DNA from: Brachyhypopomus gauderio
Taxonomy: Eukaryota > Chordata > Actinopteri > Gymnotiformes > Hypopomidae
DNA: 64,000 nucleotides
Assembly (NCBI RefSeq): GCF_052324685.1
Contig: NW_027506877.1
Coordinates: 735,001 to 799,000, forward strand
Reading direction: 5' to 3'
In this document: piece by piece, positions 39,257-50,568 of the stretch
Layout: each line of letters starts with the position of its first letter
Position numbering within the stretch: position 1 is the stretch's first letter
Made by a program: the position numbers and the translations under genes
Notes under the pieces: generated by a model
Seen by the model: the letters and a program-made list of their open reading frames with translations, nothing else
What the model was told of the DNA's origin: nothing
Databases searched by the model: none

Positions 39257-41040
39257 TCACTGCCTTCTCTGGTATCCATGCTTGTGTCCACGTGCATTCA
39301 TCTCCCGTGACATTTGGCACCACACGCAGGGGCAGCAGAACCATGAATAGACACAGTCATTACAGATAGACCCCTGAGAGAGAGACAGAGAGAGACAGAT
39401 GGGTTAATGTAAGTAAATGTACTGATTGTGACTTTATTGATTAAAGTAAATTACAGTAATTCTCACTGAGATGGTTCAAATCAAATTTATTTAAATTCAT
39501 TCCGAATTATGCAATTCAGCAGTTGATAGAGCAGACATCATTAACCATGTGGCTGGCAGGTCTGCCGGAGTGTGATGGATTAACAGTGTAGTGCCACAAT
39601 ACTGTAGTCTGATCTCAGATTAGATACAAAAATGCATCAATGATCCTAAGATGGACAGTGAATCGGTGGGCTCAGGCCCACACAGTCTCTCTATAGGGCA
39701 CGAAAGGATTTTTGCACTTTTGTGTCTCCACACGTCTCGTCTCTGTGCTGTACTGACCTCGATGCCGTAGCGCTCTCGCACCGATGATCTCATGGCTAAG
39801 GTTATAGGGGGGATGCAGCCAATGTCGAGCACCGGTAAGCACAGACACTCTCCGTGTTTCTTCGCCGTGCTACAGGCGAAACAGGGCAGGCACCAGAACG
39901 AGAAACAACCTACAAATACATCTCGATTATTAACACGTTCAGATTCTAGAGAATTCAGTTGGGCAACCAGCTTTTTCACTCAGCTGGCTGTTTGGCAGTA
40001 GTATCTTATCCCACCTCTTATACCCATAGACCCCCCCATAGACTCATTGGTATGGTCCGCCGTGTGTGTCTTTGTTGTTGTGTCTATTGTTGTTTATTGT
40101 GTTACCACACCTTGTTAGTCTGCCTTCTGTTAGTCTGTTCACCTGTCGCCAGTTATGCAGTTAGGGTATTTAATCCCTCGTGTTTTGGGCTCTGTTGTTG
40201 GTCTTTGTCTGCATGTCAGTAAATGTTATTAGTGCATCACTCTGTCCTTGCTCTCCCTCACTCACTACGTTGACGTGTTGTGATAGTTCAGACATTGATA
40301 TTTCCTGAGACTAGAGTGTAAAGTTGAAGGCCCTATAGAGGAGAAATGCACATATATTCATGATATCCAGAATATATGTGGGGAGTCCCTCTAGCCATCG
40401 ATTGTAAATAGAAGTAAATAGAAGATGCAAGTAGTAGTAATATGGAATATGTTCACATTATGTTCACATGCATCACTTCTGGCTGAAACTTTGGAAACCT
40501 TCTGGCTATTCACACTGTAAATTCTTAAGATATATATATTTGCACAGTCTCAGAAGAGCTCTTGTCATCCCTCTACTCAAGGAAAGTATTTCTGACCCCT
40601 TCACTTCTCTATGCAGTTATATTTTTTAATGCATTCAATTCTCTCTCTTTAAAAAACCTGCATTCCGAGCCCTGGAGGTTTCTCCCTACAGCATTCCAAG
40701 CTTTTGAATTCTCTCCCTGATGTTTTAAAACCAGGAAGTCTTTCCCTAAAAACGACATTCCAAAATCACGAGTTCACTCTGTAAAATAACATTCCAAGTC
40801 CTGGATTTTCAAATGTGAGAATTACTGACATGCTTAAAATCTCAGTGTCTACTTGTTCAGTGTTGATTTTTGCATGATATTATGCATGTGGTATTCAGGT
40901 GAACTGACACAGGTACGTTATATTCAGGCGAACTTACATTCAGGTACATTGTCACAGAAGTCACAGATGCCTGAGCCCCATTGACTGGAAGAGGTCATTA
41001 CTGCCATTGGCTGGGGTTGCTGGATCACCACTGTTGTCAT
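39257..41040 (-). CDS. PLAC8/onzin (cornifelin-like) family protein, copy 3
   Basis: 123 aa from exons 40938-41040, 39758-39909 and 39257-39373 (103, 152 and 117 nt). Starts MTTVVIQQPQPMAVMTSSS; motifs PECCFSFWCLPCFACSTAKK, HGECLCLPVLDIGCIPPITL, AMRSSVRERYGIE and CNDCVYSWFCCPCVWCQMSR. Exon 2 is one codon shorter than in copies 1 and 2 (LDIGC versus LDTCGC). Intron 1 is about 1 kb, longer than in the other copies. It is the most diverged of the three but has the same intron positions and phases, which supports descent from one ancestral unit. Confidence 0.95.
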
Positions 41041-41372
41041 GATGTCTGAATGAACACATATGCACAAGTTTAATAATGTAAATTGTCCATTGGCTCCATT
41101 GGATGGACAGTCAATATAATGTTTACTGCAAACATGTTTCAAAGTGAACATGTAAATTGCCCAGGCTAGAGATTTGCACTGACAATAATTGCATGGCATT
41201 GTTTAACAGATCAAGTGTCACTGTCTCATAATACACACAAGTTTGGTAAATAAGTTTGGACAACATTTTTTACTGATTTTAAAATCCCAATTAAAGCTTA
41301 ATTTAAATAAGAGAAAACACACAATGAGTCAGATATTATAGATCAAAAGTATTAAAGCACTGAGCAGCCTAC

Positions 41373-41466
41373 CTGTGTGAAGAGTTAGATCAGTGGAAGA
41401 GGAGACACACAATCACACACAGCACACACTGCACTATGAACACAGTGGCTGTGGGAAAAGATATAC
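41373..41466 (-). promoter_or_regulatory. Core promoter and noncoding exon of PLAC8-like copy 3
   Basis: GGGTATATC at about 41458-41466 (minus strand) precedes a probable noncoding exon ending CACACAG|GTAGGC (exon end 41373). The acceptor GTGTTCATTCAG lies five bases before the ATG. Same layout as copies 1 and 2. Confidence 0.6.
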
Positions 41467-41469
41467 CCA

Positions 41470-42442
41470 GACACCCTCCCCATGGCATGCACTACTGGTT
41501 CAGCTAGTCGGATGTGTATGCAGGCAAGATGTCTGACCACTAAATTTGGGTTCTTTGGATGGACAGCATACTTAACTATATTGTTAGTCTATATTGGGAT
41601 TACTTTAAATATATTGACTGAGATATGCATTTAAGTATATATATATGTGTGTTTGTTTATAACTAACAACTAAAAAGTTGTTTTTAGAAGGTACTTTAAC
41701 AAGCTGACTGCTAAACATGAATTGAGCCAGAGTTTGCCAGATCAATCCAGATCAAGTGTATGCTAGACTAAACCAGTTCAAGAGTATGCTAGATTAAACC
41801 TGATTGAGGAATGTGCACAGAACAAACTTGGCCTATAATCGAAGTCAATTTGGGCAAGTCAGTAGTGCCAAACCTAGAAATCATCTTATGATGCAAAAAA
41901 AAAAAATGCACAATGCTAGAAAACATAGAAAACAAGACAACCTGAAACCCAGGAAACAGGAAAAACAGGAACACATCACCACGGTGCCTGCAGAACCCTC
42001 ACAGTAAGAGCAGGACAATACACAGTGATGAAGGAATGAGCCAGGGCCTAAGAGGGCGAGGTGATGGCAGGTGCGGATTACCAGACTCTTGAAGGACTAC
42101 TCACACTAGCTGTAGGAGGCAGCCTCGTTTTCCTGAGCTGCTGCTTTCGTCATAGTCTTCGTGTAGTCTTACGTTCACGATGAGGTTTTAAGCGCGAGAC
42201 AATCTGATGGAGGTGCCAATGCTGGGCACAGTTAGGTGCTCTAACACAAACTGAATTTCGTCATGAATGGAGGGATTAAATTAGGGTTCGTTAAACTGTT
42301 CTAGAGATAAGGCCATCAGAGCGGCCACACCTGCACTAGGCCTTTCTCCTCTCATCACCAGAAGCAAACATCTGAGGAGATGTTCTTGTCGCTTGCCTTT
42401 TCGAATAAGCTATGCCCAGCAAGCAGAAACTATTAGTAGAAA
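41470..42442. other. Intergenic, no gene recognised
   Basis: AT-rich DNA between the PLAC8 cluster and the nested transposons; short A-rich runs and no exon chain. Confidence 0.5.
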
Positions 42443-42451
42443 TACACTCAC

Positions 42452-43301
42452 CAGAGGCGGTCTTTGCATAGAGGCGTTGCTAGGCAATTGCCTTGGGCCC
42501 CTCCCAATGTAGGGCCCCCTTGTCTAGCTAAAGCCAGGTTCACACTACACGACTTTTCAGTCATCAGGTTTTTGTGCCGTTCGCACTACAAGACTGGTTG
42601 TGCTATAATCGCAAGTCTTTCAGTTGTTGTGGCTTTCACACTACATGACTGATCGGTGACGTGGGCTCACGAATTAAACGACTGGGGAATCGCCGACTCA
42701 TCTGGCTGCCGTCCAAAAACACGAGAACACGAAAATGAAACACTCGCGAGAACCAGCAACACCACGAAGAAAATAAAAACAACGTACATGTACTCCACAT
42801 TTTCGTTATTATTATTTTTTTTACCGTTTAACCACCCCATAGTCCCAAATTGCCAGAATTATTTCATCTCTCCGTTGCAGTGAACATAGATATAGTCAAT
42901 CACACTATTTCTCCAGTGCTGTCACAATAACTTAAACACAGTGTTGTAGTAAAGTTGTATGAAGCTAGACGCTGCTGTTGACTCACAGTCGCCGACTGGG
43001 CTAGATATGAAACATGCTAGATATTAAACATGCTAGATATCTGCCGGTCGTCTGCGATGAGTTGGCGGCCACTCGGCGAGCGTCTTTCAGCAGTTCACAC
43101 TACACGACTGAGCGAGCGCCGAATGATCCCCGATTTGCGTCCGACCACAGTTTCTGTCGGCGATCTACAAAAACAGTCGGCGACTGAAAAACCAGCCTAA
43201 AATCTTGTAGTGTGAACCTGAACTTATTTCTCGCATATTAATGTTGATGGGCCCCCTAGCTAAATTCGCCTTGAGCCTCCAAATTGCTAAGTCCGCCACT
43301 G
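42452..43301. mobile_element. hAT-like element inserted in the Tc1-type terminal repeat
   Basis: Left CAGAGGCGGTCTTTGCA and right end, inverted, CAGTGGCGGACTTAGCA. Flanked by a perfect 8-bp duplication ACACTCAC (42444-42451 and 43302-43309), which is itself the first bases of the Tc1-type terminus. No transposase frame in 850 bp. Confidence 0.88.
42535..43220. mobile_element. Harbinger-like MITE inserted in the hAT-like element
   Basis: Inverted ends CAGGTTCACACTACACGACTT and CAGGTTCACACTACAAGATTT, with many internal variants of ACACTACACGACTG. Ends and composition fit PIF/Harbinger non-autonomous elements of fish. A 3-bp target duplication is not clear. Confidence 0.7.
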
Positions 43302-43334
43302 ACACTCACCAGTCACTTTATTAGGTGCACCTTG

Positions 43335-43883
43335 CTAGTACTGGGTTGGACCACCTTTTGCCTTCAGAACTGCCTCAACAAGGTACTGGAAACATTCCTC
43401 AGATGGTCTGGTCCATATTGACATGATGGCATCACGCAGTTGCTGCAGATTTGTCGGCTGCACATCCATGATGTGAATCTCCCGTTCCACCACATCCCAA
43501 ATGTGTTCTATTGAATTGAGATCTGGTGACTGTGGAGGCCATTGAAGTATAGTGAACTCATTGTTGTGTTCAAGAAACCAGTCTGAGATGATTCGCGCTT
43601 TATGACATGGCCCATTATCCTGCTGGAAGTAGCCATCAGAAGCTGGGTACACTGTGGTCATAAAGGGATGGACATGGTCAGCAACAATACTCAGGTAGGC
43701 AGTGGCGTTCACACGATGCTCAATTGGTACTAATAGGCCCAAAGTGTGCCAGGAAAATACCACCACTACCAGCCTGAACCGATACAAGGCAGGATGGATC
43801 CATGCTTTCATGTTGTTGATTCCAAATTCTGACCCTATCATCCAAATGTTGCAGCAGAAATCAAGACTCATCAGACCAGGCAA
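43335..43883 (-). pseudogene. Tc1/mariner transposase, C-terminal part
   Basis: 183-codon open frame with DDE-domain features: HPALYRFRL, FQQDNGPCHKAR (second catalytic Asp), LQWPPQSPDLNSIEHIWD (catalytic Glu) and ECFQYLVEAV. Thirty-six residues separate the second Asp and the Glu, as in the DD36E (Incomer) group, not the 34 of classical Tc1. The DNA-binding N-terminal half and the first catalytic Asp region are absent, so no active enzyme is encoded. Confidence 0.9.
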
Positions 43884-44279
43884 CGTTTCTAGCAGTTAGC
43901 AGTTTCTGTAATACTCAGACCAGCCTGTCTGGCGACAGCGGCAAGGAAAACTCCCTACGAGCATGAGGAAGAAACCTTGAGAGGAACCAAGACTCAGTGG
44001 GGGAACCCATCCTGTTCTGGCCGAGCAATGACAACAGTAATACGTAAAGATATACGTAAGCAAAGAAGTGATGGGAATGATGAATAGTTCTCATCATAGT
44101 GTGTATTTATATCACCTTTCTTCCCCATTCTGATGCTCGGTTTGAACTGCAGCAGATCGTCTTGGCCATGTGTACATGCCCTAGAGGCATTGAGTTGCTG
44201 CCATGTGATTGACTAATTTGACAGTTGTGTTAATGAGTTGGACACGTGTGCCTAATGAAGTGGCCGGTGAGTGTAAGTA

Positions 44280-44579
44280 GCAGGCTGAAGAATTGAGAAT
44301 CTACTTTTGCATCCTGTTAAGCAGGTTAGCATCTGTTCACCTGCTTATGTGCACGTTTTACCGCATGCACATTTTGCTTTCAGTATTAATCACATCCTCC
44401 AGTAGTATGTGTGTGTGTGTGTGTGCGCACGTGTTTTCACTTAAACAGGGAGGGCAGTTTTACTATTTGAGCTAGATCTAGGTAGATAGAAACATCCAGA
44501 AGATAACAAACAAAGACTAAAGAAGTAGGAGTGAAAAAAAGCAGTGTAAATCAAACAAAACATAAACACAAAGACAAAT

Positions 44580-44654
<75 letters not shown>

Positions 44655-45120
44655 TTTGGTTCACAAGGAATCATCTTCACTTACACCACTGAGCATTTCT
44701 CACAGGGACAATATCAGTGGGTAAAGTATGACTAAGTCTACCTTTGAAGAGTATACCATCTGTGTCTCTGTCACTCTCTCACTCAGTGTCTAGAGAGTAT
44801 AACACGCACAATGTCTAGTGCTTGAGTTACTTGGGACATAAGGTGGATGTCTGCATATTTATATGTTCAGCCTAACAAAGCATATCAAGAAAGACAGCAT
44901 TCTACAGGACAAAGGGACTCACCCAGTCATTCCTGCCCTTTCAACAGTGGTGATGAAGTTGTGTAACACTTGCTGCCACACCTTAGGTAGCCCATTTAAA
45001 GCATTAGAACAAAAGAGGTTCTTCCTCAAGAAGACTGACAACTGCACCTTTTACACTGAGATGTTTTAAAAGATAATTGCTTTTATTAACGTATAACTGT
45101 TACTCCAGAAATTAGTTGAA
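44280..45120. other. Intergenic, no gene recognised
   Basis: AT-rich DNA holding a (CA)n tract; nothing with coding character. Confidence 0.5.
44580..44652. repeat. (CA)n microsatellite
   Basis: Perfect CA run of about 36 units. Confidence 0.97.
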
Positions 45121-45129
45121 AAGTTATTC

Positions 45130-45745
45130 TTGCTCTGCCTTTCCAGATCTTCTCTCTGCCTCTCTGGGTCTCCTCTCTGGGTCTCCTCTCTGCCTCTCTG
45201 GGTCTCATCTCTGCCTCTCTGGGTCTCCTTTCTGGGTCTTCTCTCTGTCTCTCTGGTTCTCCTCTTTGTCTCTCTGGGTCTCCTCTCTGCCATTCTCGGT
45301 CTCCTCTCTGTCTCTCTGGGTCTCCTCTCTGTCTCTCTGAGTCTCCTTTCTGTCTCTCTGGTTCTCCTCTTTGTCTCTCTGGGTCTCCTCTCTGCCTTTC
45401 TTGGTCTCCTCTCTGTCTATTTGAATCTCCTCTCTGACTCTCTGGGTCTCCTCTCTGTCTCTCTGGGTCTCCTCTCTGCCTCTCTGGGTCTCCTCTCTGC
45501 CTCTCTGGGTCTCCTCTCTGTCTCTCTGTATCTCCTCTCTGTCTCTCTGAGTCTCCTCTCTGTCTCTCTGGGTCTCCTCTCTGCCTCTCTGGGTCTCCTC
45601 TCTGCCTCTCTGGGTCTCCTCTCTGTCTCTCTGAGTCTCCTCTCTGCCTCTCTCGGTCTCCTCTCTGTCTCTCTCGGTCTCCTCTCTGTCTCTCTGGGTT
45701 TCCTCTCTGCCTCTCAAGGTCTCCTCTCTGTGTCTCTCGGTCAGA
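45130..45745. repeat. 21-24-bp pyrimidine minisatellite
   Basis: About 28 copies of TCTCTCTGGGTCTCCTCTCTG variants. The period is a multiple of three and stop codons are rare, so frames of 211 aa (plus) and 226 aa (minus) stay open across it; their sequences (SLGLLSVSLGLLSAS; REETQRDREETQRG) merely mirror the repeat. Confidence 0.93.
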
Positions 45746-45904
45746 ACTTTGCTGGTGCTGTTTAATGGGATCATGCGATCTGGTGTTCTAAACAAGGGCA
45801 TAATCCAGTGGGAGGAGTGTGTGGAGTGGAGGAAGAGGAGGATGAGGAAGCCTGTTGGCAGTTGGACTGCAACTGCTTGCCTCATCTCTTTAATATGAAA
45901 GAGG

Positions 45905-46200
45905 AAAACAACAGAGGGGGGGGCAGAGGGGGTGGAGAGAGAGAGGAGGGGGGCAGAGGGGGTGGAGAGAGAGAGAGAGAGATAGAGAGAGGAGGGGGCA
46001 GAGGGGGTGGAGAGAGAGAGATAGAGAGAGGAGGGGGCAGAGGGGGTGGAGAGAGAGAGGAGGGGGGCAGAGGGGGTGGAGAGAGAGAGGAGGGGGGGCA
46101 GAGGGGGTGGAGAGAGAGAGAGAGATAGAGAGAGGAGGGGGCAGAGGGGGTGGAGAGAGAGAGGAGGTCAGAGGGGGTGGAGAGAGAGAGGAGGGGCAGA
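45905..46200. repeat. G-rich minisatellite (GGGGGCAGAGGGGGTGGAGA)
   Basis: About nine units of a GAGAGAGAGGAGGGGGGCAG / AGGGGGTGGA motif with variable (GA) and (GATAGA) spacers. Confidence 0.92.
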
Positions 46201-46206
46201 GGGGTT

Positions 46207-46280
<74 letters not shown>
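46207..46280. repeat. (GA)n microsatellite
   Basis: Perfect GA run of about 35 units, ending exactly where LINE-derived coding sequence begins. Confidence 0.97.
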
Positions 46281-46283
<3 letters not shown>

Positions 46284-46423
46284 GGCAGTGAATGCGCTAA
46301 AAGATAAAGCTCATCGAGCAATGTACGCCATCAGGAGAAAATTCTACAATATCGACATTCCCGTTCCAATCTGGTGTAAAATATTCGATAGTGTGATTCA
46401 GCCCATTGCGCTGTATGGGAGTG

Positions 46424-46477
<54 letters not shown>

Positions 46478-46885
46478 TTCAGCCCATTGCGCTGTATGGG
46501 AGTGAGGTATGGGGTCCACTCAGTCAGCAAAGCTACACTAGATGGGACAAGCATCCAGCAGAAGCCCTGCATGCAGAATTCTGCAGAATGATTCTAAAAG
46601 TCCAAAGAAAAACACTAACCAATGCATGCAGGGCAGAATTAGGCAGATTCCCATTGTTCATCAATACCCAAAAACGAGCTCTAAATTTCTGGATGCACCT
46701 GAAAACGAGTCCCAGTGATACGCTACATTTTAAGACGTTACAGACCCAATTATTATTTTATTTTATTATTATTATTTGTTCTTTGTCAATGTTATTGTCA
46801 TTGTTAACATTGCTGTAATGCTTTGGCAACACTGTACCCTATACAGTCATGCTAATAAAGCTATATTGAATTGAATTGAAAATTG
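46281..46885 (+). mobile_element. LINE (non-LTR retrotransposon), 5'-truncated 3' end
   Basis: Encodes the C-terminal part of a reverse-transcriptase ORF2: AMYAIRRKFYNIDIPVPIW, IFDSVIQPIALYGSEVWGPL, WDKHPAEALHAEFCRMIL, RKTLTNACRAELGRFPLF and QKRALNFWMHLK. It is followed by an AT-rich 3' UTR with AATAAAGC and a (TTGAA)n tail, the normal 3' end of such LINEs. The frame is open apart from an in-frame 81-nt insertion of GT repeat with a duplicated flank. The clade (L1/Tx1-like) is uncertain. Confidence 0.85.
46393..46508. repeat. (GT)n tract between two direct copies of LINE sequence
   Basis: GTGATTCAGCCCATTGCGCT and the 15 bases after it occur at 46393-46427 and again at 46474-46508, with a GT run of about 25 units between. 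Confidence 0.95.
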
Positions 46886-46889
46886 AGAG

Positions 46890-48420
46890 AGAGAGGAGAG
46901 GGGATTTCTGCTACAAACATTCAAGACATTATTTGTCATCAGCCTTGTCTTTTAAGTCAAGGTTTTGTTACAACATCATAATACATTAGTTTAAAATGAC
47001 AAATTGTTAGGGTCATCAGAGTATGTTTTTTTAGGTTAAATCTTGTTTTTCATAATGTAAGCAATATCTTATCATTGTCGGTGATTTATGTCAAACATTA
47101 TAATCCTACCAGCAATGGACATATGAGTCCAGGTTCAGATTTCTCACAGTCAGGCTGGGCGAGGGAGGGCCAACAGAGTGATGTGAACACGTAGCATTTA
47201 ATGGACATAAAAGACAAACACGATGACAAGACAAATGTGACCATCCAAAAACCGACAACAGAGGATAAAACACTGAGGTTTAAATACATATACTAACGAG
47301 GGGGAAACAGGTGAAACAACGAACACATGGAACGCTAACGAGGGGGAGTGGCAACAACAACAGACACATGTGAAACACAGGTACACAGTGGACCGTACCA
47401 AAGTAGAGGGGGGGGGGCAGTACTGTTGTCTAGACACTTACATGTCATCAGTCATCTTGTAAAAAGTCTAAACTCACGTGTGATTATGTAGAAATAATAA
47501 TAGCTTGTAACAGCTCTGTTTGCCCATTAATACAGTATCATAATGATTCTTTAGACCAGAGCAGTCTCGAAGACCTGCATTCCAGCAAAATTGAGCCTCT
47601 GAGTAACTGAATCTAACTAAGAATCACGTCACGATCTCTTAACTGTCATCACAGGTCACAGTACAGTGATGGGCAGAAGACCAGCACAGTACACAACACT
47701 GCCTCATGAGGGGTCAGAGAGCTTCCTCTTGCATCACTGACACCTCTGCTGTGAAGATTTCAAACAGACTGTAACGTAACACACATTGTCTTTATCATCT
47801 TGTTCTCAGAATTTGCTATTAAACTTGGATTGAGTCCAAAAGACAACATACGGCAGTATTTCTGTTTTCACATCTTACAGTGGTTACACAACAGAAAACT
47901 GATATTTCTGCTATGGCACACGTAGGAGGGGATGTTCTGCCAGGAGTGTCCTGACCACCCCCTCCCCCCCCGGCATGTGTGGAAGGAGTCTTCAGACTTT
48001 GGCTCCTGGCCCACGCCAGCCAGGTTCATCTCTCCCATGTTCACGTTACACGACTCAGATGCACTTCCACAGATCAGATACGGACCACCTGAACCGCTGG
48101 GTCTACCTGGTTAGGATGTGTCCGGGCTTGGCTAACCCTGTGAAACTGCCTTTTTTTTGGTCATCATGTGCGTAAACAGGCACATAAGTCAATACTAAGG
48201 CGTGCGCAAAATGATCTTCTAACCCTTATTGTACACATAGCAGGCGATAGTCATGGCAAATACTTGAATATTCCAGCGTTTGGTTGGGGTTAGAGGTGCT
48301 GCAGGAGACACTGTCAGCAAACTAACTGCCAGAAACATTCTGAGGAGATAAGAGAACAGGGCTGAGATGTTTATCTAAATCCATTTTTCACACAGCATGA
48401 GTAAAAAGTTTAAAAAAACC
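46890..48420. other. Intergenic, repeat-derived in part
   Basis: Contains a probable interspersed repeat at about 47110-47430 (ACAACAGAGGATAAAACACTG, ACGAGGGGGAAACAGGTGA). It resembles in reverse the sequence at 40080-40260 (TGTTTATTGTGTTACC, CACCTGTCGCC). No gene recognised. Confidence 0.45.
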
Positions 48421-48608
48421 TGTTGTGTTATAAACATAGTATATATGTTTGTGTTATAAACATAGTATATATGTTTGCTGTTGTGTTATAAACATAGTAT
48501 ATATGTTTGTGTTATAAACATAGTATATATGTTTGCTGTTGTGTTATAAACATAGTATATATGTTTGCTGTTGTGTTATAAACATAGTATATATGTTTGC
48601 TGTTGTGG
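48420..48608. repeat. Tandem repeat of a small hairpin unit
   Basis: Six copies of GTGTTATAAACATAGTATAT + ATGTTT with 0-5 base spacers (GCTGTT). Each unit contains AAACATA...TATGTTT, a 7-bp inverted repeat. Confidence 0.93.
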
Positions 48609-48667
48609 ATAAAATATTGGTGAGTGTGTTTGTAGAAATGTTTACATAAATAATAAAAGACATCTGC

Positions 48668-48906
<239 letters not shown>

Positions 48907-48909
48907 CCT

Positions 48910-50240
48910 ACTCACATACACCTACACACACACACACCTATGTCTTATTCAGTATATTTTCTTCAGGAGGAGGAGCAATATTCTATCACCCATGCCCACT
49001 GTGATGGAATGAGCCAAGCTGGGACTGTACCACTGTCAATTCTAGGGGAGGTCTTCCTGTTTCCATGCTTCCTGTCATCCAAGAAAACTCAGAAATTCTA
49101 CATAAATACTACAGAATAAGACTAGAAGTCAAAGGAATCTAGAAGGTCTGTGCTAGCCTGATCAAAGTGTGGCTTCTCATGGTCACCACTGGACTGTGAT
49201 GGTCCATGTGTCCATGAGATTTTTACTGTGAATAACCTTGTAGGGACAGTCACCTTTGGTCTGCAAATCATGACATAGGCTGATTTGTAATCTGGAAATG
49301 CTGATCTGACTGTTTTTATGTTTACTGGAAGCACTTTTTCCAAAAAGAATTTAAATATCAATGTGAGATAACACTCATGATAATTAAACTTCAACTATTG
49401 GTTTTTTTTTTAAATTAAAAATCAATTTGTTTTTCTGTTGAATTTATTTCACAGATTCCATTTCTCCACACTATAGCTGCTTTGATAAATTACGTAGCAA
49501 AGCTTCAGTTGTTGCAGTTGACCGTAAAGTAACACATTTCTAATTAAATGTGTAAATTTTTTTAGAATAGTTAGAACTAATATTTTTATGTTCCTTTAAG
49601 TTTTAATGTAGAGTTTGACTTTTTGTACTGTGCTCCCACACTGCACTGTCACACATGTCAAAACTCCAACAAAGTGGCAACGAATATTCAGGTGGCACTT
49701 TATTTTGTAAGCATGGGGTTAAGTGATAGCATCACATATCGTGCTGTGCAGATGTGCTGCTCAGATAGAGAGCACCGTTGGAGATGCGTATGAGAGAAAC
49801 GCACTGGGTCCACCCCAGCATTCTCATGGGCTCCTGCAGAGAGGACTCTGGCCTGTGGGGACATGTTTAATAGGCTAAGGGACCAACAGCGTCTGTGGGG
49901 TGTGTAAGAACTACAGCCTTAGGAAGATAAGGCAAATCTAGCGTTTATCATACATGTAACCAAAACATCTGAAATATTTTCATTTCTAATTTAATATAAA
50001 ACAGTACATACAACAGCGATCATACATTTTAAGATATTTGCAGATCTTTGAATATCAGTGGTCGATTACATGATAATTCTTAGGAAGAATGCATACACTT
50101 TAAATGTTTAATATATTTGAATATTTGAGTTCAAGCGGAATATTATACTTCCAGCACCCAGACAATGGGGAAATATGCATAAAAACATCAAACTTCTGAA
50201 AGGGAAAAAAAAAGTGCGGAAAAAGAGATTTTCAGATCAA
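48910..50240. other. Intergenic / 3' flank of the secreted-peptide gene
   Basis: No other gene. On the minus strand ATTAAA (about 49989-49994) and AATAAA (49699-49704) are candidate polyadenylation signals for the gene at 50248-52290. Confidence 0.45.
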
Positions 50241-50247
50241 CTTCAGT

Positions 50248-50496
50248 TTAAACTGGGGTGGAAAGAGAGTCTAAAGGTCTCCTTCTGCTGACATCTGCAT
50301 CTTGGGAAGAGGAGAAAGACAAACAATAAGTCATTTTTCCGTTCCACCTGCTTTACCCACATCCCAGTATAAGTGTAAACAACCTGAACCATGTATTATT
50401 CACAATCTTACCATTGAGCTTTTTCACACAAATATCCATGAATGTGTGTGTTGCCAAATAACATCTCTTTGTGATTTGGATATTGTTACCTTTTAC

Positions 50497-50568
<72 letters not shown>

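Larger units (their letters stand above)
42445..44273 (-). mobile_element. Tc1/mariner-type transposon (DD36E-like), interrupted
   Basis: Ends CACTCACCAGTCACTTTATT (left) and, inverted, CACTCACCGGCCACTTCATT (right), with TA at both outer borders (42443-42444 and 44274-44275). The left terminal repeat is split by a hAT element after 7 bases. The minus strand keeps the C-terminal half of a transposase (43335-43883). A fragment of the dispersed repeat (about 43925-44030) sits near the right end. Confidence 0.85.

Noticed and set aside
45130-45885. Open frames of 211 aa (plus) and 226 aa (minus) across a tandem repeat
   Set aside because: The repeat period is mostly a multiple of three and lacks stops, so both strands stay open. 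The proteins are pure echoes of the 21-24-bp unit with no signal, domain or splice context.
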